Source: Synergistaceae bacterium
GTDB taxonomy: Bacteria > Synergistota > Synergistia > Synergistales > Aminobacteriaceae
Direction: 5' to 3'
Assembly (NCBI GenBank): GCA_017447325.1
Contig: JAFSNU010000178.1
Coordinates: 1-13,545 of the forward strand
DNA: 13,545 nt
Shown here piece after piece: positions 1 through 7,183 of this stretch. The notes beneath the pieces were generated by a model that was given only the letters and a program-made list of their open reading frames with translations, ran no database searches and was not told where the DNA came from. The position numbers and the translations under genes are program-made. Numbering within the stretch: the first letter of the stretch is position 1; every line of letters begins with the position of its first letter.

Positions 1-639
1 AGTATTTGGGCGTTAATCATGCCTGTAATAATTTTAGGCGGAATATATTCAGGAATTTTCACGGCGACTGAGGCCGGAGCGGTTGCGTCGCTTTATGCTT
101 TAATCGTTGGAGTGTTTGTTTATAGAGATTTAAAAATCACTGATATTCCAAAAGTCGTAGCTAATTCTGCGGTCGGCGCGAGCGTTATCATGCTTATCAT
201 GGCGACGGTCGGAACGTTCGGCTATGTCTTAACAATGGGACAGATCCCACAAAAAATTGCCTCGGCGATGCTTGCCTTAACGCATAATAAATATATTTTG
301 TTGTTGTTATTAAATATTATAGTTTTGATTGCCGGATGTTTCTTAAATTCCAGCGCGGCTATTGCATTACTCACGCCGATTTTGCTGCCGGTGCTTCAGC
401 AGGTTGGAGTCAGCCCGTATTTGGTCGGAATTATATTTATAGTCAATATGGGCATTGGAATGATAACGCCGCCGGTTGGAAATTGCTTGTACGTCGGCTG
501 TAATATCGCGAATATAAAATTTGAAACGATAGTGAAGTCCGTAACGCCGTTCTTGATTGCTGAAATTATAGTTTTATTCTTGACGACTTACGTGCCGCAT
601 TTGAGTTTATGGATCGCGGGAGTGCCTGCGAGCTTTTAA
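1..639 (+). CDS. TRAP transporter large permease subunit (DctM-like), 3' part
   Basis: This is the C-terminal 212 residues of the 12-helix membrane subunit of a tripartite ATP-independent periplasmic (TRAP) transporter, which moves organic acids, often C4-dicarboxylates, across the inner membrane with sodium. The frame is open from base 1, so the gene starts outside the window; the ATG at base 19 is an internal methionine within the conserved DctM stretch WALIMPVIILGGIYSGIFTA. Also visible are TEAGAVAS, the helix-rich segment around ILLLLLNIIVLIAGCFL, NSSAAIALLTPILLPV, and the ITPPVGNCLYVG motif typical of the family's C-terminal half. A strong terminator follows directly, so this is probably the last gene of its TRAP operon; the binding protein and small permease would lie upstream. 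The substrate cannot be read from this fragment, but the acid-catabolism genes downstream make a C4 or 2-hydroxy acid plausible. Confidence 0.95.
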   Translation, partial: SIWALIMPVIILGGIYSGIFTATEAGAVASLYALIVGVFVYRDLKITDIPKVVANSAVGASVIMLIMATVGTFGYVLTMGQIPQKIASAMLALTHNKYILLLLLNIIVLIAGCFLNSSAAIALLTPILLPVLQQVGVSPYLVGIIFIVNMGIGMITPPVGNCLYVGCNIANIKFETIVKSVTPFLIAEIIVLFLTTYVPHLSLWIAGVPASF

Positions 640-654
640 GTTTTAAATTTATAA

Positions 655-695
655 AGCCTTGGGAAGTTGTTAATAAAACTTCCCGGGCTATTTTT
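655..695 (+). terminator. Rho-independent terminator of the TRAP operon
   Basis: GGGAAGTT (661-668) pairs with AACTTCCC (677-684), and AGCC (655-658) pairs with GGCT (686-689) across a small internal bulge. An A and five T residues follow (690-695). It lies 15 bases after the permease stop codon. Confidence 0.88.
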
Positions 696-727
696 AATTT
701 AAGTTATAAATAATTAAATAAATGGGT

Positions 728-803
728 CCAGGGTCCGCGACCCTGGCAGGGTTCAAAGGGACAGCGATCCTTTGCAGGATTATTAAGGACAGCGTACTTA
801 ATA
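728..803. repeat. Three consecutive hairpins with a conserved loop motif
   Basis: Hairpin 1 is CCAGGGTC (728-735)/GACCCTGG (739-746). Hairpin 2 is CAAAGG (754-759)/CCTTTG (769-774). Hairpin 3 is TATTAAG (781-787)/CTTAATA (797-803). Hairpins 2 and 3 are units of a 28-base direct repeat (746-773 and 774-801). In these the GCAGGRTT linker and the GACAGCG loop are kept, while the stem sequence changes on both sides so that pairing survives. The element sits in the spacer before ttdA and looks like a mosaic intergenic repeat. Its function is unknown; an mRNA-stabilising or REP-like role is inference. Confidence 0.75.
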
Positions 804-829
804 GTTAAATAATAAATAATAAAAATATT

Positions 830-1732
830 ATGGATAAACACGAAGCTAAAACTAAACTTGCTAATATAATGGAAAAATTTATCGGCCTGGCGTGCAAGCG
901 TCTGCCCGATGATGTTTACGCGAAATTAAAGGAGCTGCGGGAGCGCGAGGAGTCGGAAATTCAGAAAGTAATTTATGACACGTATTTTGATAATCTTGAT
1001 AAAGCTTTGAAATTAAATAGACCGGCTTGTCAGGATACTGGCTTGCTGCATTTTTATATTAACTGCGGCTCTGAGTTTAAATATATTGGAATTGTTGAAG
1101 CTGCATTGCGTGAAGCTGTAGCTAATGCGACTGTGAGCGCGCCTTTAAGGCAGAACGCCGTAAATTATTTTGAAGAGCGCAACACGGAAGATAACACCGG
1201 CGAGCGGATGCCTTGGATTCATTGGGAGATTGTGCCGGATAACGACGAGCTTGAGATATGCGTATATTTCGCGGGCGCAGGCTGCTGTCTTCCCGGGCGG
1301 GCGCAGGTCTTTAAGCCGTCGGACGGTTACGCGGCGATAATTAAATATGTCTTTGACGCTGTGTCTGACTTGGGATTAAACGCTTGTCCGCCGTTTGTGG
1401 TCGGAGTAGGTCTTGGCCACAATGTGGAGAACGCGGCTGTACTCTCTAAAATGGCATATTTAAGGCCGCTTGGCACAACTCACGCACACCCCAAAGGCGC
1501 GAAGCTCGAGCGGGATTTATTAGAGGGCTTGAATAGTTTAGGTATCGGAGCGCAGGGCTTGCCGGGCAAGCAGGTTGCAATGGAAGTTCACGTTGAAAGC
1601 TCGGCGCGTCACACAGCGACTATTGCCGTTGGAGTGAGCGTGTCGTGCTACATGCACCGGCGGGGCTTTATTAAGTTTAATAATGATTTGGAATTTGACT
1701 TCAGCAAGTCTTATAAAGGAGTGAGTATTTAA
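830..1732 (+). CDS. ttdA: L(+)-tartrate dehydratase alpha subunit
   Basis: This is the catalytic Fe-S subunit of the two-subunit class I dehydratase that converts tartrate to oxaloacetate and water in the cytoplasm. At 300 residues it matches E. coli TtdA (about 303) and aligns along its whole length: MPDDV-like LPDDVYAKLKEL near 25, NRPACQDTG at 64-71, ATVSAPLRQNAV at 100-111, the block MPWIHWEIVPDN at 127-138, and CLPGR at 153-157. Cys67, Cys186 (ACPP) and Cys273 (VSCYMHRRG) are the expected [4Fe-4S] ligands. The tartrate-type central block favours TtdA over the related two-subunit fumarase, although side activity on malate or fumarate is possible. No Shine-Dalgarno sequence is visible before the ATG, only an A/T-rich leader. 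The next gene starts 2 bases after the stop, and the two products should form one complex. The iron-sulfur cluster implies anoxic or low-oxygen life. Confidence 0.93.
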   Translation: MDKHEAKTKLANIMEKFIGLACKRLPDDVYAKLKELREREESEIQKVIYDTYFDNLDKALKLNRPACQDTGLLHFYINCGSEFKYIGIVEAALREAVANATVSAPLRQNAVNYFEERNTEDNTGERMPWIHWEIVPDNDELEICVYFAGAGCCLPGRAQVFKPSDGYAAIIKYVFDAVSDLGLNACPPFVVGVGLGHNVENAAVLSKMAYLRPLGTTHAHPKGAKLERDLLEGLNSLGIGAQGLPGKQVAMEVHVESSARHTATIAVGVSVSCYMHRRGFIKFNNDLEFDFSKSYKGVSI

Positions 1733-1734
1733 TA

Positions 1735-2346
1735 ATGAAGAAGATTTTGCAGACGCCTATTAAAGACTCAGATATTATAGACTTGCATATCGGCGATATT
1801 ATTTATTTGACTGGAGTATTAGTGACTGGGCGCGATGATGTGCATAGGCGCGTAGTTCGGGAAAATTTAACAAGCCCGTATGACTTTAACGGCGGAGCTA
1901 TCTTTCATGCCGGGCCGATCGTTAAAGAGACTGAGCAAGAGAATATTTTAATCTCGATTGGACCGACGTCATCGATAAGAATGGAAGCGGACGAGGCGGA
2001 GTTTATCAAGAAGACCGGCGTTAAATTGATAATCGGCAAAGGCGGAATGGGCGAGCGGACTGCTCAAGCCTGCAAAGAATTTAAAGCCCTGCATTGCTTA
2101 TTTGTCGGCGGAGCGGCTGTCACGGCGGCAAGTCACGTTGAAAAAATTTTAGCGTGCTACTGGCGCGAGCTTGGAATGCCCGAGTGCGAATGGGTACTGA
2201 AGGTAAACGAGTTCGGGCCTTTGATCGTTAATATCGACGCTCACGGAAATAATTTATTTGCTCAGAATAAATTAAAATATGCTGAGAATAAAGCAATTTG
2301 CGAAGAGCCTATTATCGAGAGCGTGAAAGACTACATGAATATTTAG
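1735..2346 (+). CDS. ttdB: L(+)-tartrate dehydratase beta subunit
   Basis: This is the partner subunit of the tartrate dehydratase, 203 residues against about 201 in E. coli TtdB. It starts MKKILQTPIK like the E. coli protein and keeps the family landmarks: IGDIIYLTG at 19-27, VHRR at 36-39, AIFHAGPIV at 55-63, GPTSS at 76-80, GKGGMG at 101-106, and EFGPLIVNIDAHGNNL near the C-terminus. A ribosome-binding site AAAGGAG (1715-1721) lies inside the 3' end of ttdA, 13 bases before the ATG, so the two genes are translationally close and surely cotranscribed. The gene ends with TAG, which shows that amber codons serve as stops in this genome. That matters for the interrupted carrier gene at 8835. 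Confidence 0.93.
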   Translation: MKKILQTPIKDSDIIDLHIGDIIYLTGVLVTGRDDVHRRVVRENLTSPYDFNGGAIFHAGPIVKETEQENILISIGPTSSIRMEADEAEFIKKTGVKLIIGKGGMGERTAQACKEFKALHCLFVGGAAVTAASHVEKILACYWRELGMPECEWVLKVNEFGPLIVNIDAHGNNLFAQNKLKYAENKAICEEPIIESVKDYMNI

Positions 2347-2361
2347 AAATTTTAATTTAGT

Positions 2362-3321
2362 ATGGAAAGTTTTATTTATAGCTTAAACGCGACGCTGCCG
2401 TTATTTTTATTAATCACGCTGGGATATATTCTGCAGTACACCGGCAATATCCCGCGCGAGTTCTCGGTCATGTGCGATAAATTTGTCTTTAACGTGACTT
2501 TGCCCGTGACGTTGTTTATGAGCATGTATCAAGTTGACTTGCGGTCGACTGGATTTAATATTAATTTCACGTTTTACTGCTTTATTACAACTTTAATGTC
2601 TATATTAGGCATTTGGATTTACGCGAAAAAATTTTTGTGTGAAAATAATTTGGCCGGAGAGTTTGTTCAAGTCGGCTATCGAAGCAGCGTGGCTATTTTG
2701 TCGAGCGCGATAATCGAAAATCTTTACGGGACGTCGAGTTTAGTGCCGTTCATGGTAATCGGCAGCGTGCCGCTGTATAATTTCTTCGCCGTGTTAATTT
2801 TATTGCTCGAGGCGCCTAATTCGCAGAATTTAAACAAGCGAGATAAAATTTTTAGCGCGTTTATAAAAATCTTAACTAATCCGATTATAGACGGACTTGT
2901 GCTCGGCGGACTGTTCTCATATTTTAAAATTTATTTGCCTGTCGCGATCTCTAACACTTTAAGGCAATTATCTCGAATTACAAATCCGTTGTCTTTAGTC
3001 GCGATTGGAATAGGCTTTCAGGGCTTGAGAGCTTTAAATTTAAAATTAATTAAAATCACGTCTCAGGCTTCGTTAATAAAGCTTGTTATCTTGCCGTTAT
3101 TATTTGTTCCGGCGGCGTATTTCTTAGGCTTTCGCGGCGAAGAATTATTATCTATATTAGTAATGTTCGGCGGGCCTACTACTTTCGGCTGTTACATCAT
3201 GGCGCGCAACATGGGACACGAAGGATTATTAACGAGCAGTGTTGTCGTCTTAACGACTTTAATTAGTCCTGTAACTTTGACGCTTGAAATTTTTGGCTTG
3301 AAATATTTTAATTTGATTTAA
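2362..3321 (+). CDS. AEC-family organic acid permease
   Basis: This is an inner-membrane carrier of the auxin efflux carrier (AEC) family, whose bacterial members include malate permeases. The 319-residue length and about ten hydrophobic helices fit the family. Visible hallmarks are the opening NATLPLFLLITLGYIL, DKFVFNVTLPVTLFMSM (about 39-55), the family-typical P-rich segment ILTNPIIDGLVLGGLFSYF (about 171-189), and GPTTFGCYIMARNMG near the C-terminus. It begins 15 bases after ttdB with no recognisable ribosome-binding site, and is best read as the transport gene of a ttdAB-permease operon that moves tartrate, malate or a related acid. The exact substrate is inferred from context. Its last 123 bases have a degenerate copy immediately downstream. 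Confidence 0.9.
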   Translation: MESFIYSLNATLPLFLLITLGYILQYTGNIPREFSVMCDKFVFNVTLPVTLFMSMYQVDLRSTGFNINFTFYCFITTLMSILGIWIYAKKFLCENNLAGEFVQVGYRSSVAILSSAIIENLYGTSSLVPFMVIGSVPLYNFFAVLILLLEAPNSQNLNKRDKIFSAFIKILTNPIIDGLVLGGLFSYFKIYLPVAISNTLRQLSRITNPLSLVAIGIGFQGLRALNLKLIKITSQASLIKLVILPLLFVPAAYFLGFRGEELLSILVMFGGPTTFGCYIMARNMGHEGLLTSSVVVLTTLISPVTLTLEIFGLKYFNLI

Positions 3322-3327
3322 AAAATT

Positions 3328-3483
3328 ATGGCGAGCAACATGGGACGCGAGGGATTATTAACGGGCAGTGTTATTGTCTTAAAGATTTTAATTTTAATTA
3401 GTCCTGTTAGCCAGCCCGTCCGGCGTTGAGAACGTAAAAATTTGCTTGAAATTTTTGTACTGAAATATTTTAATTTGATTTAA
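3328..3483 (+). pseudogene. Partial, decayed duplicate of the AEC permease 3' end
   Basis: This stretch repeats the last 123 bases of the permease gene (3199-3321). The first 58 bases differ at about 7 positions and encode MASNMGREGLLTGSV, against MARNMGHEGLLTSSV in the gene. The last 42 or so bases, including stop codon and A-run, differ at about 3. Between them a short extra T/A stretch and about 35 unrelated bases (around 3410-3444) break the frame with a TGA at 3427-3429. There is no ribosome-binding site, so it is a relic of partial tandem duplication rather than a gene. Confidence 0.85.
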
Positions 3484-3520
3484 AAATTTAAAAAATAAAT
3501 TTGAGGGGAGTTATTAATAT

Positions 3521-4273
3521 ATGGAAATTAAAGTTGTAAAACTTTACGAGAATGGATTTATGACGAGGCCGTTTGCTATGGCAGGAGGCGACGATCCGAA
3601 AAATTATGACGCGAATGTAAAATATCCGTCGAGCTTGCAGAATTTTTTAATTGACACCGGTTCTGAAGTAATATTGGTTGACACGGGAATGCCGCTTGAG
3701 ACTAAAGACACCGTGCCGAGCGAGAAAACGCAGATTTTCACGGGAACGCGCATAAAGGACTACGTGTCGGCTTTCGAAGATTTAGGCTATAAGAAGGAGC
3801 AGGTCACGAAAATTTTAGTGACGCACAAGCATCCTGATCATACCGGAGAGCTGCGCAGTTTTCCTAATGCTAAAATTTATATCGGCCCTGAGGACGCAGA
3901 CGCGCTGAAGTTGAACGGCGAAAATATAATTAGGTGCGGGTATAAAGACGGCGCGTATTATAATTTTGAACACAGTGAGAAAGTGGCCGACGGAGTTTAT
4001 TTTATTAAAGCCCGCGGACATACGAACGGCAACAGCATTATAATTGCAGAGGCGGACGGAATTTTTTACATGATGCACGGCGACGTGACTTATACGGACG
4101 AAGCTCTGAAAGAAAATAAGCTGTCGATCGTGTTCGAGGATTTAGACGCGGCACGGGACACTCTGAACAGAGTCCGCGAGTTCGTCAAGTCTCATCCGAC
4201 TGTATATCTTTCAACTCATACGCCGTTTGGAATTTCAAATCTTGAAAATAAAGTTATAATGAAGTTGGATTAA
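3521..4273 (+). CDS. MBL-fold metallohydrolase, AHL-lactonase-like
   Basis: This is a 250-residue cytoplasmic hydrolase of the metallo-beta-lactamase superfamily. The dinuclear metal site is complete: HKHPDH at 102-107 (the HxHxDH motif), His167 in ARGHTNGNS, Asp188 in MHGDVTY and His233 in STHTPFGI. The N-terminal half, with SSLQNFLIDTGSEVILVDTG (37-56), is laid out like the N-acyl-homoserine lactonase subfamily, which opens lactone rings. No signal peptide is seen. A good ribosome-binding site GAGGGGAG (3503-3510) lies 10 bases before the ATG and fixes the start. The malic enzyme gene follows after 24 bases, so a role with hydroxy-acid metabolism, for example on a lactone or ester of a 2-hydroxy acid, is as likely as quorum quenching; the real substrate is unknown. 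Confidence 0.85.
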   Translation: MEIKVVKLYENGFMTRPFAMAGGDDPKNYDANVKYPSSLQNFLIDTGSEVILVDTGMPLETKDTVPSEKTQIFTGTRIKDYVSAFEDLGYKKEQVTKILVTHKHPDHTGELRSFPNAKIYIGPEDADALKLNGENIIRCGYKDGAYYNFEHSEKVADGVYFIKARGHTNGNSIIIAEADGIFYMMHGDVTYTDEALKENKLSIVFEDLDAARDTLNRVREFVKSHPTVYLSTHTPFGISNLENKVIMKLD

Positions 4274-4297
4274 TTTAATTAATGGGGGAATTTTATT

Positions 4298-5479
4298 ATG
4301 GACTACGCAAAAGAATCTTTAAAGCTTCACGAGCAGTGGAAGGGCAAGATCGAGGTCGTCGCGACTGTGCCGGTTGCAACTAAAGAGGACTTGTCGCTTG
4401 CATACACACCTGGCGTCGCGCAGCCTTGCTTGGAAATTCAGAAAGATATTAGCAAGAGCTATGACTTAACGCGCCGTCATAATCTTTGCTTGGTTGTGAC
4501 TGACGGAACGGCGGTGTTAGGCTTGGGAGACATCGGACCTGAAGCAGGAATGCCGGTCATGGAGGGCAAGTGCGTTTTGTTTAAGGCCTTTGGAGGCGTG
4601 GACGCGTTCCCGCTTTGCGTTAAAACTAAAGACGTGGACGAGTTTGTAAACACTGTCTATAATATTTCCGGCTCGTTCGGCGGAATAAATCTTGAAGATA
4701 TAGCCGCGCCGAGATGCTTCGAGATCGAGCGCAAATTAAAAGAACGCTGCGACATTCCAATTTTCCATGACGACCAGCACGGAACAGCCGTTATCACTCT
4801 TGCGGGATTAATTAACGCGTTGAAAGTTGTTAATAAGAAGATGGACGAGATTAAAGTCGCAGTGAGCGGTGCGGGCGCAGCTGCTATTGCTATATCTAAA
4901 TTATTAATCTCAGCCGGCGTGAAAGATATAACTCTTTGCGACAGGACAGGCGCGATTTATAAGGGTCGCGAAAAGGGCATGAACTGGATTAAAAACGAGA
5001 TGGCCGAGATGCCGGAAGTCAATCCGAGAGGAATTAAGGGCAGCTTGGCTGACGCTATGAAAGGCGCGGACGTGTTTATCGGAGTGTCAGCCCCGGGCTC
5101 TGTAAGTCAGGACATGGTGCGCTCGATGAACAAAGACGCGATTATATTTGCGTGCGCTAATCCCACGCCGGAGATCTTCCCGGACGACGCGAAGGCCGCC
5201 GGAGCAAAAGTTATCTCGACAGGCCGCAGCGATTTCCCGAATCAGATTAATAATGTGTTGGCATTCCCGGGAATTTTCAGGGGCGTGTTCGACGTCAGAG
5301 CAAGCGACATTAACGAGGAGATGAAAGTCGCCGCGTCTCATGCGTTGGCGAGCTTGATTGACGACAAAGATTTAAATCCTGATTATATAATTCCGGCAGC
5401 GTTTGACCCGAGGGTCGGGCCGGCGGTTGCTAAGGCAGTTGCAGAGGCCGCGCGCAAGTCTGGCGTCGCGAGATTATAA
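4298..5479 (+). CDS. Malic enzyme (malate to pyruvate + CO2), probably NAD-dependent
   Basis: This cytoplasmic enzyme oxidatively decarboxylates L-malate to pyruvate. Its 393 residues match the short bacterial malic enzymes without a phosphotransacetylase tail. Visible signatures are LSLAYTPGVA (33-41, catalytic Tyr36), VTDGTAVLGLGDIGPEAGMPVMEGK (67-91, catalytic Lys91), NLEDI (131-135) and FHDDQHGTA (157-164) for the divalent metal, GAGAAA (191-196) for the dinucleotide, and CANPTPEIFPDDA and SDFPNQINN in the C-terminal half. NAD rather than NADP is a family-based guess. A ribosome-binding site GGGGG (4284-4288) precedes the ATG. The gene lies 24 bases after the MBL-fold hydrolase and is followed by a terminator, which closes that transcript. 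It gives the cell a route from malate to pyruvate and reducing equivalents. Confidence 0.95.
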   Translation: MDYAKESLKLHEQWKGKIEVVATVPVATKEDLSLAYTPGVAQPCLEIQKDISKSYDLTRRHNLCLVVTDGTAVLGLGDIGPEAGMPVMEGKCVLFKAFGGVDAFPLCVKTKDVDEFVNTVYNISGSFGGINLEDIAAPRCFEIERKLKERCDIPIFHDDQHGTAVITLAGLINALKVVNKKMDEIKVAVSGAGAAAIAISKLLISAGVKDITLCDRTGAIYKGREKGMNWIKNEMAEMPEVNPRGIKGSLADAMKGADVFIGVSAPGSVSQDMVRSMNKDAIIFACANPTPEIFPDDAKAAGAKVISTGRSDFPNQINNVLAFPGIFRGVFDVRASDINEEMKVAASHALASLIDDKDLNPDYIIPAAFDPRVGPAVAKAVAEAARKSGVARL

Positions 5480-5518
5480 TTAGGCTTTAAGCTTATAAAA
5501 ATTTAATTTAAAATTAAC

Positions 5519-5556
5519 AGCGGCGGAGTTATAAATTTTCTGCCGCTATTATTTTA
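5519..5556 (+). terminator. Terminator after the malic enzyme gene
   Basis: AGCGGCGGA (5519-5527) pairs with TCTGCCGCT (5539-5547), including one G-U pair, giving a 9-bp stem. ATTATTTT follows, a moderate T-rich tail. It separates the malic enzyme from the racemase gene. Confidence 0.75.
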
Positions 5557-5587
5557 AAATTTAAAAATTTTGTGAGGCGATAAATTT

Positions 5588-6850
5588 ATGAATTTAAAAT
5601 TTAAGATCGGCGACAGAGCGCAGGACGTTGAAGTTAAAGATGAAAATTTAATTGCGGTATTAACTCCGAACGACGACGCGCTGCCGAAAGTTATTAATAA
5701 AGACACTGAATTTGAAGAAGTTAAACACGCACTCGAAAATCCGATTGGGACTAAACGGCTTAAAGACATAGTCAAGCCCGGCGAGAAGATCGCGATTATA
5801 ACAAGCGACTTGACGCGCCCGATGCCGACGTGGAAAGTTATGCCGCAGCTTTTGGACGAGCTTTATGCGGGCGGAGTGAAGCGCGAAGATATTACGTTAG
5901 TGTTTGCGTTAGGCTCGCACCGCAAACAGACTGAAGATGAGCAAAAGCACTTGGCCGGTGAACGCGCGTGGGCTGAAATAAAATGCGTTGACTCAGACCC
6001 GAATAATTGCGTGCACGTCGGCGAGACTTCCGGAGGCACGCCTGTTGACATTGACAGAACTGTAATCGAGGCAGATAAAAGAATTTGCATCGGCAATATC
6101 GAGTATCATTACTTTGCAGGATATTCCGGCGGAGCTAAGGCGATAATGCCGGGCGTTTCAACGCGCGAGGCGATACAGGCAAATCATAGCCGCATGATCC
6201 AGCCCGAGGCTCACGCGGGCAAGCTCGACGGCAATCCGATACGCGAAGATATAGAAGAAGCTTGCGCAAAGGTCGGCGTTGATTTTATTTTGAATGTTGT
6301 TTTGACGCCGCAGAAGGAAATTATAAAGGCCGTTGCCGGAGATATAAAACAAGCTCACAGAGCCGGCTGTGCGTTTCTTGACACGCTCTACCGCAAGCAT
6401 ATTCCGGAACGCGCGGATATAGTTCTGGTGTCGCAGGGCGGAAGTCCGAAAGATTTAAATTTATATCAGACACAAAAGGCTTTAGATAATTCTAAACACG
6501 CTGTGAAAAACGGCGGCGTTATAATTTTAATCGGCTCATGCAAAGAGGGCTTGGGCGAGAAGACTTTTGAAGAGTGGCTGATTAATGCTAAAACTTCGCA
6601 CTCTTTAATAGAACGCATTCATAAAGAATTTAAGCTCGGCGGACACAAAGCGGCGGCCATTGCAATGGTGCTTGAAAACGCTGAAATTTATTTAGTGTCT
6701 GACATGGAGGACGAGTTTGTTAAAAGTTTATTCATGACGCCGTTCAAGTCAGTTCAAGATGCTTATGACGCGGCTGTAAAGAAGTTAGGCGATAAGGCGA
6801 AAGTTATAGCCATGCCATATGGCGGATCGACGCTGCCGTTCTGCGAATAA
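5588..6850 (+). CDS. LarA-family nickel-dependent 2-hydroxyacid racemase
   Basis: This is a 420-residue homolog of lactate racemase LarA, which inverts the configuration of a 2-hydroxy acid by hydride transfer on a nickel-pincer nucleotide cofactor. The active-site set is present: SDLTRP (73-78), ALGSHRKQT with His111, EYHYFAGYSGGAKAIMPG with His174 and Lys184 (the lysine that carries the cofactor in Lactiplantibacillus LarA), and His200 in QANHSRMI. The Q/K-rich motif LYQTQKAL sits at 291-298. Start is set by the ribosome-binding site GAGG (5574-5577), 10 bases upstream. The cofactor genes larB, larC and larE are not in the window. LarA homologs are known to act on lactate, malate and other 2-hydroxy acids; with a malic enzyme directly upstream and a tartrate dehydratase nearby, malate is an attractive candidate substrate. 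That is inference. Confidence 0.9.
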   Translation: MNLKFKIGDRAQDVEVKDENLIAVLTPNDDALPKVINKDTEFEEVKHALENPIGTKRLKDIVKPGEKIAIITSDLTRPMPTWKVMPQLLDELYAGGVKREDITLVFALGSHRKQTEDEQKHLAGERAWAEIKCVDSDPNNCVHVGETSGGTPVDIDRTVIEADKRICIGNIEYHYFAGYSGGAKAIMPGVSTREAIQANHSRMIQPEAHAGKLDGNPIREDIEEACAKVGVDFILNVVLTPQKEIIKAVAGDIKQAHRAGCAFLDTLYRKHIPERADIVLVSQGGSPKDLNLYQTQKALDNSKHAVKNGGVIILIGSCKEGLGEKTFEEWLINAKTSHSLIERIHKEFKLGGHKAAAIAMVLENAEIYLVSDMEDEFVKSLFMTPFKSVQDAYDAAVKKLGDKAKVIAMPYGGSTLPFCE

Positions 6851-6914
6851 AATTAAATTTTAAATTTAATTTGCGCTTGCTCGTGATTAAAATTTAAAAT
6901 TAAAAATTTAAAAT

Positions 6915-6958
6915 TTTGCCGGACGAGTTTTGAAATTTATAAAATCTTGTCCGGCAAA
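6915..6958. terminator. Strong hairpin between larA homolog and toxin-antitoxin relic
   Basis: TTTGCCGGAC (6915-6924) pairs perfectly with GTCCGGCAAA (6949-6958), extended inward by G-U, A-U and G-C pairs. On the plus strand it lacks a T-run (GAAATTTGC follows). On the minus strand the stem is followed by ATTTTAAATTTTT, a better terminator tail. It may end minus-strand transcripts, or trim the 3' end of the racemase mRNA. Confidence 0.6.
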
Positions 6959-6997
6959 GAAATTTGCAAACTCCAAGCCTTTAATTAATATTAAAAA

Positions 6998-7183
6998 TTA
7001 AATTAAACTTTGCTCGCTCTTTCGCAGCAATTCGTTAAGAGCGAGCAAGTTGCGTTTGCCTATCTTAATAAATTTGCCGCCGACGCGCGTTGCATGAGCG
7101 ATAGCTTCGTCGCTCAATGGCGGAATATCTGAATAGTCGATCTCGTCGTCGCTAATATCTTCTATCAGCCGGACGAGCGGATA
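6998..7183 (-). pseudogene. Antitoxin relic (BrnA-like partner), no start codon
   Basis: Read on the minus strand, this open stretch of about 61 codons directly follows the second stop of the toxin relic, in the same frame. It contains EDISDDEIDYSDIPPLSDEA, strongly reminiscent of the acidic DxEIDxSDIPxL linker found in antitoxins paired with BrnT-type toxins. It has no ATG in its own frame before this motif, and its C-terminal part overlaps a 12-bp perfect inverted repeat, so the DNA-binding end is probably lost or altered. It is best read as the remains of the antitoxin gene fused by deletion to its toxin neighbour. Confidence 0.55.
7006..7051 (-). terminator. Hairpin ending the toxin-antitoxin relic
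   Basis: TTGCTCGCTCTT (7010-7021) is a perfect inverted repeat of AAGAGCGAGCAA (7037-7048), and AACT/AGTT extends it past a one-base bulge. On the minus strand the stem is followed by TTTAATTTAATTTTTAA, so it resembles the terminator of the toxin-antitoxin transcript. Confidence 0.6.

Noticed and set aside
19..21. ATG at base 19 as the start of the first gene
   Set aside because: The six codons before it are in frame and encode residues typical of DctM proteins, so the gene simply enters from outside the window.
728..803. The hairpin cluster as a riboswitch or tRNA
   Set aside because: No tRNA features are present, and I could match no known riboswitch core; direct-repeat organisation fits an intergenic repeat better.
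5087..5341. Minus-strand frame inside the malic enzyme gene
   Set aside because: It is antisense to an intact conserved enzyme and shows no domain or start signal.
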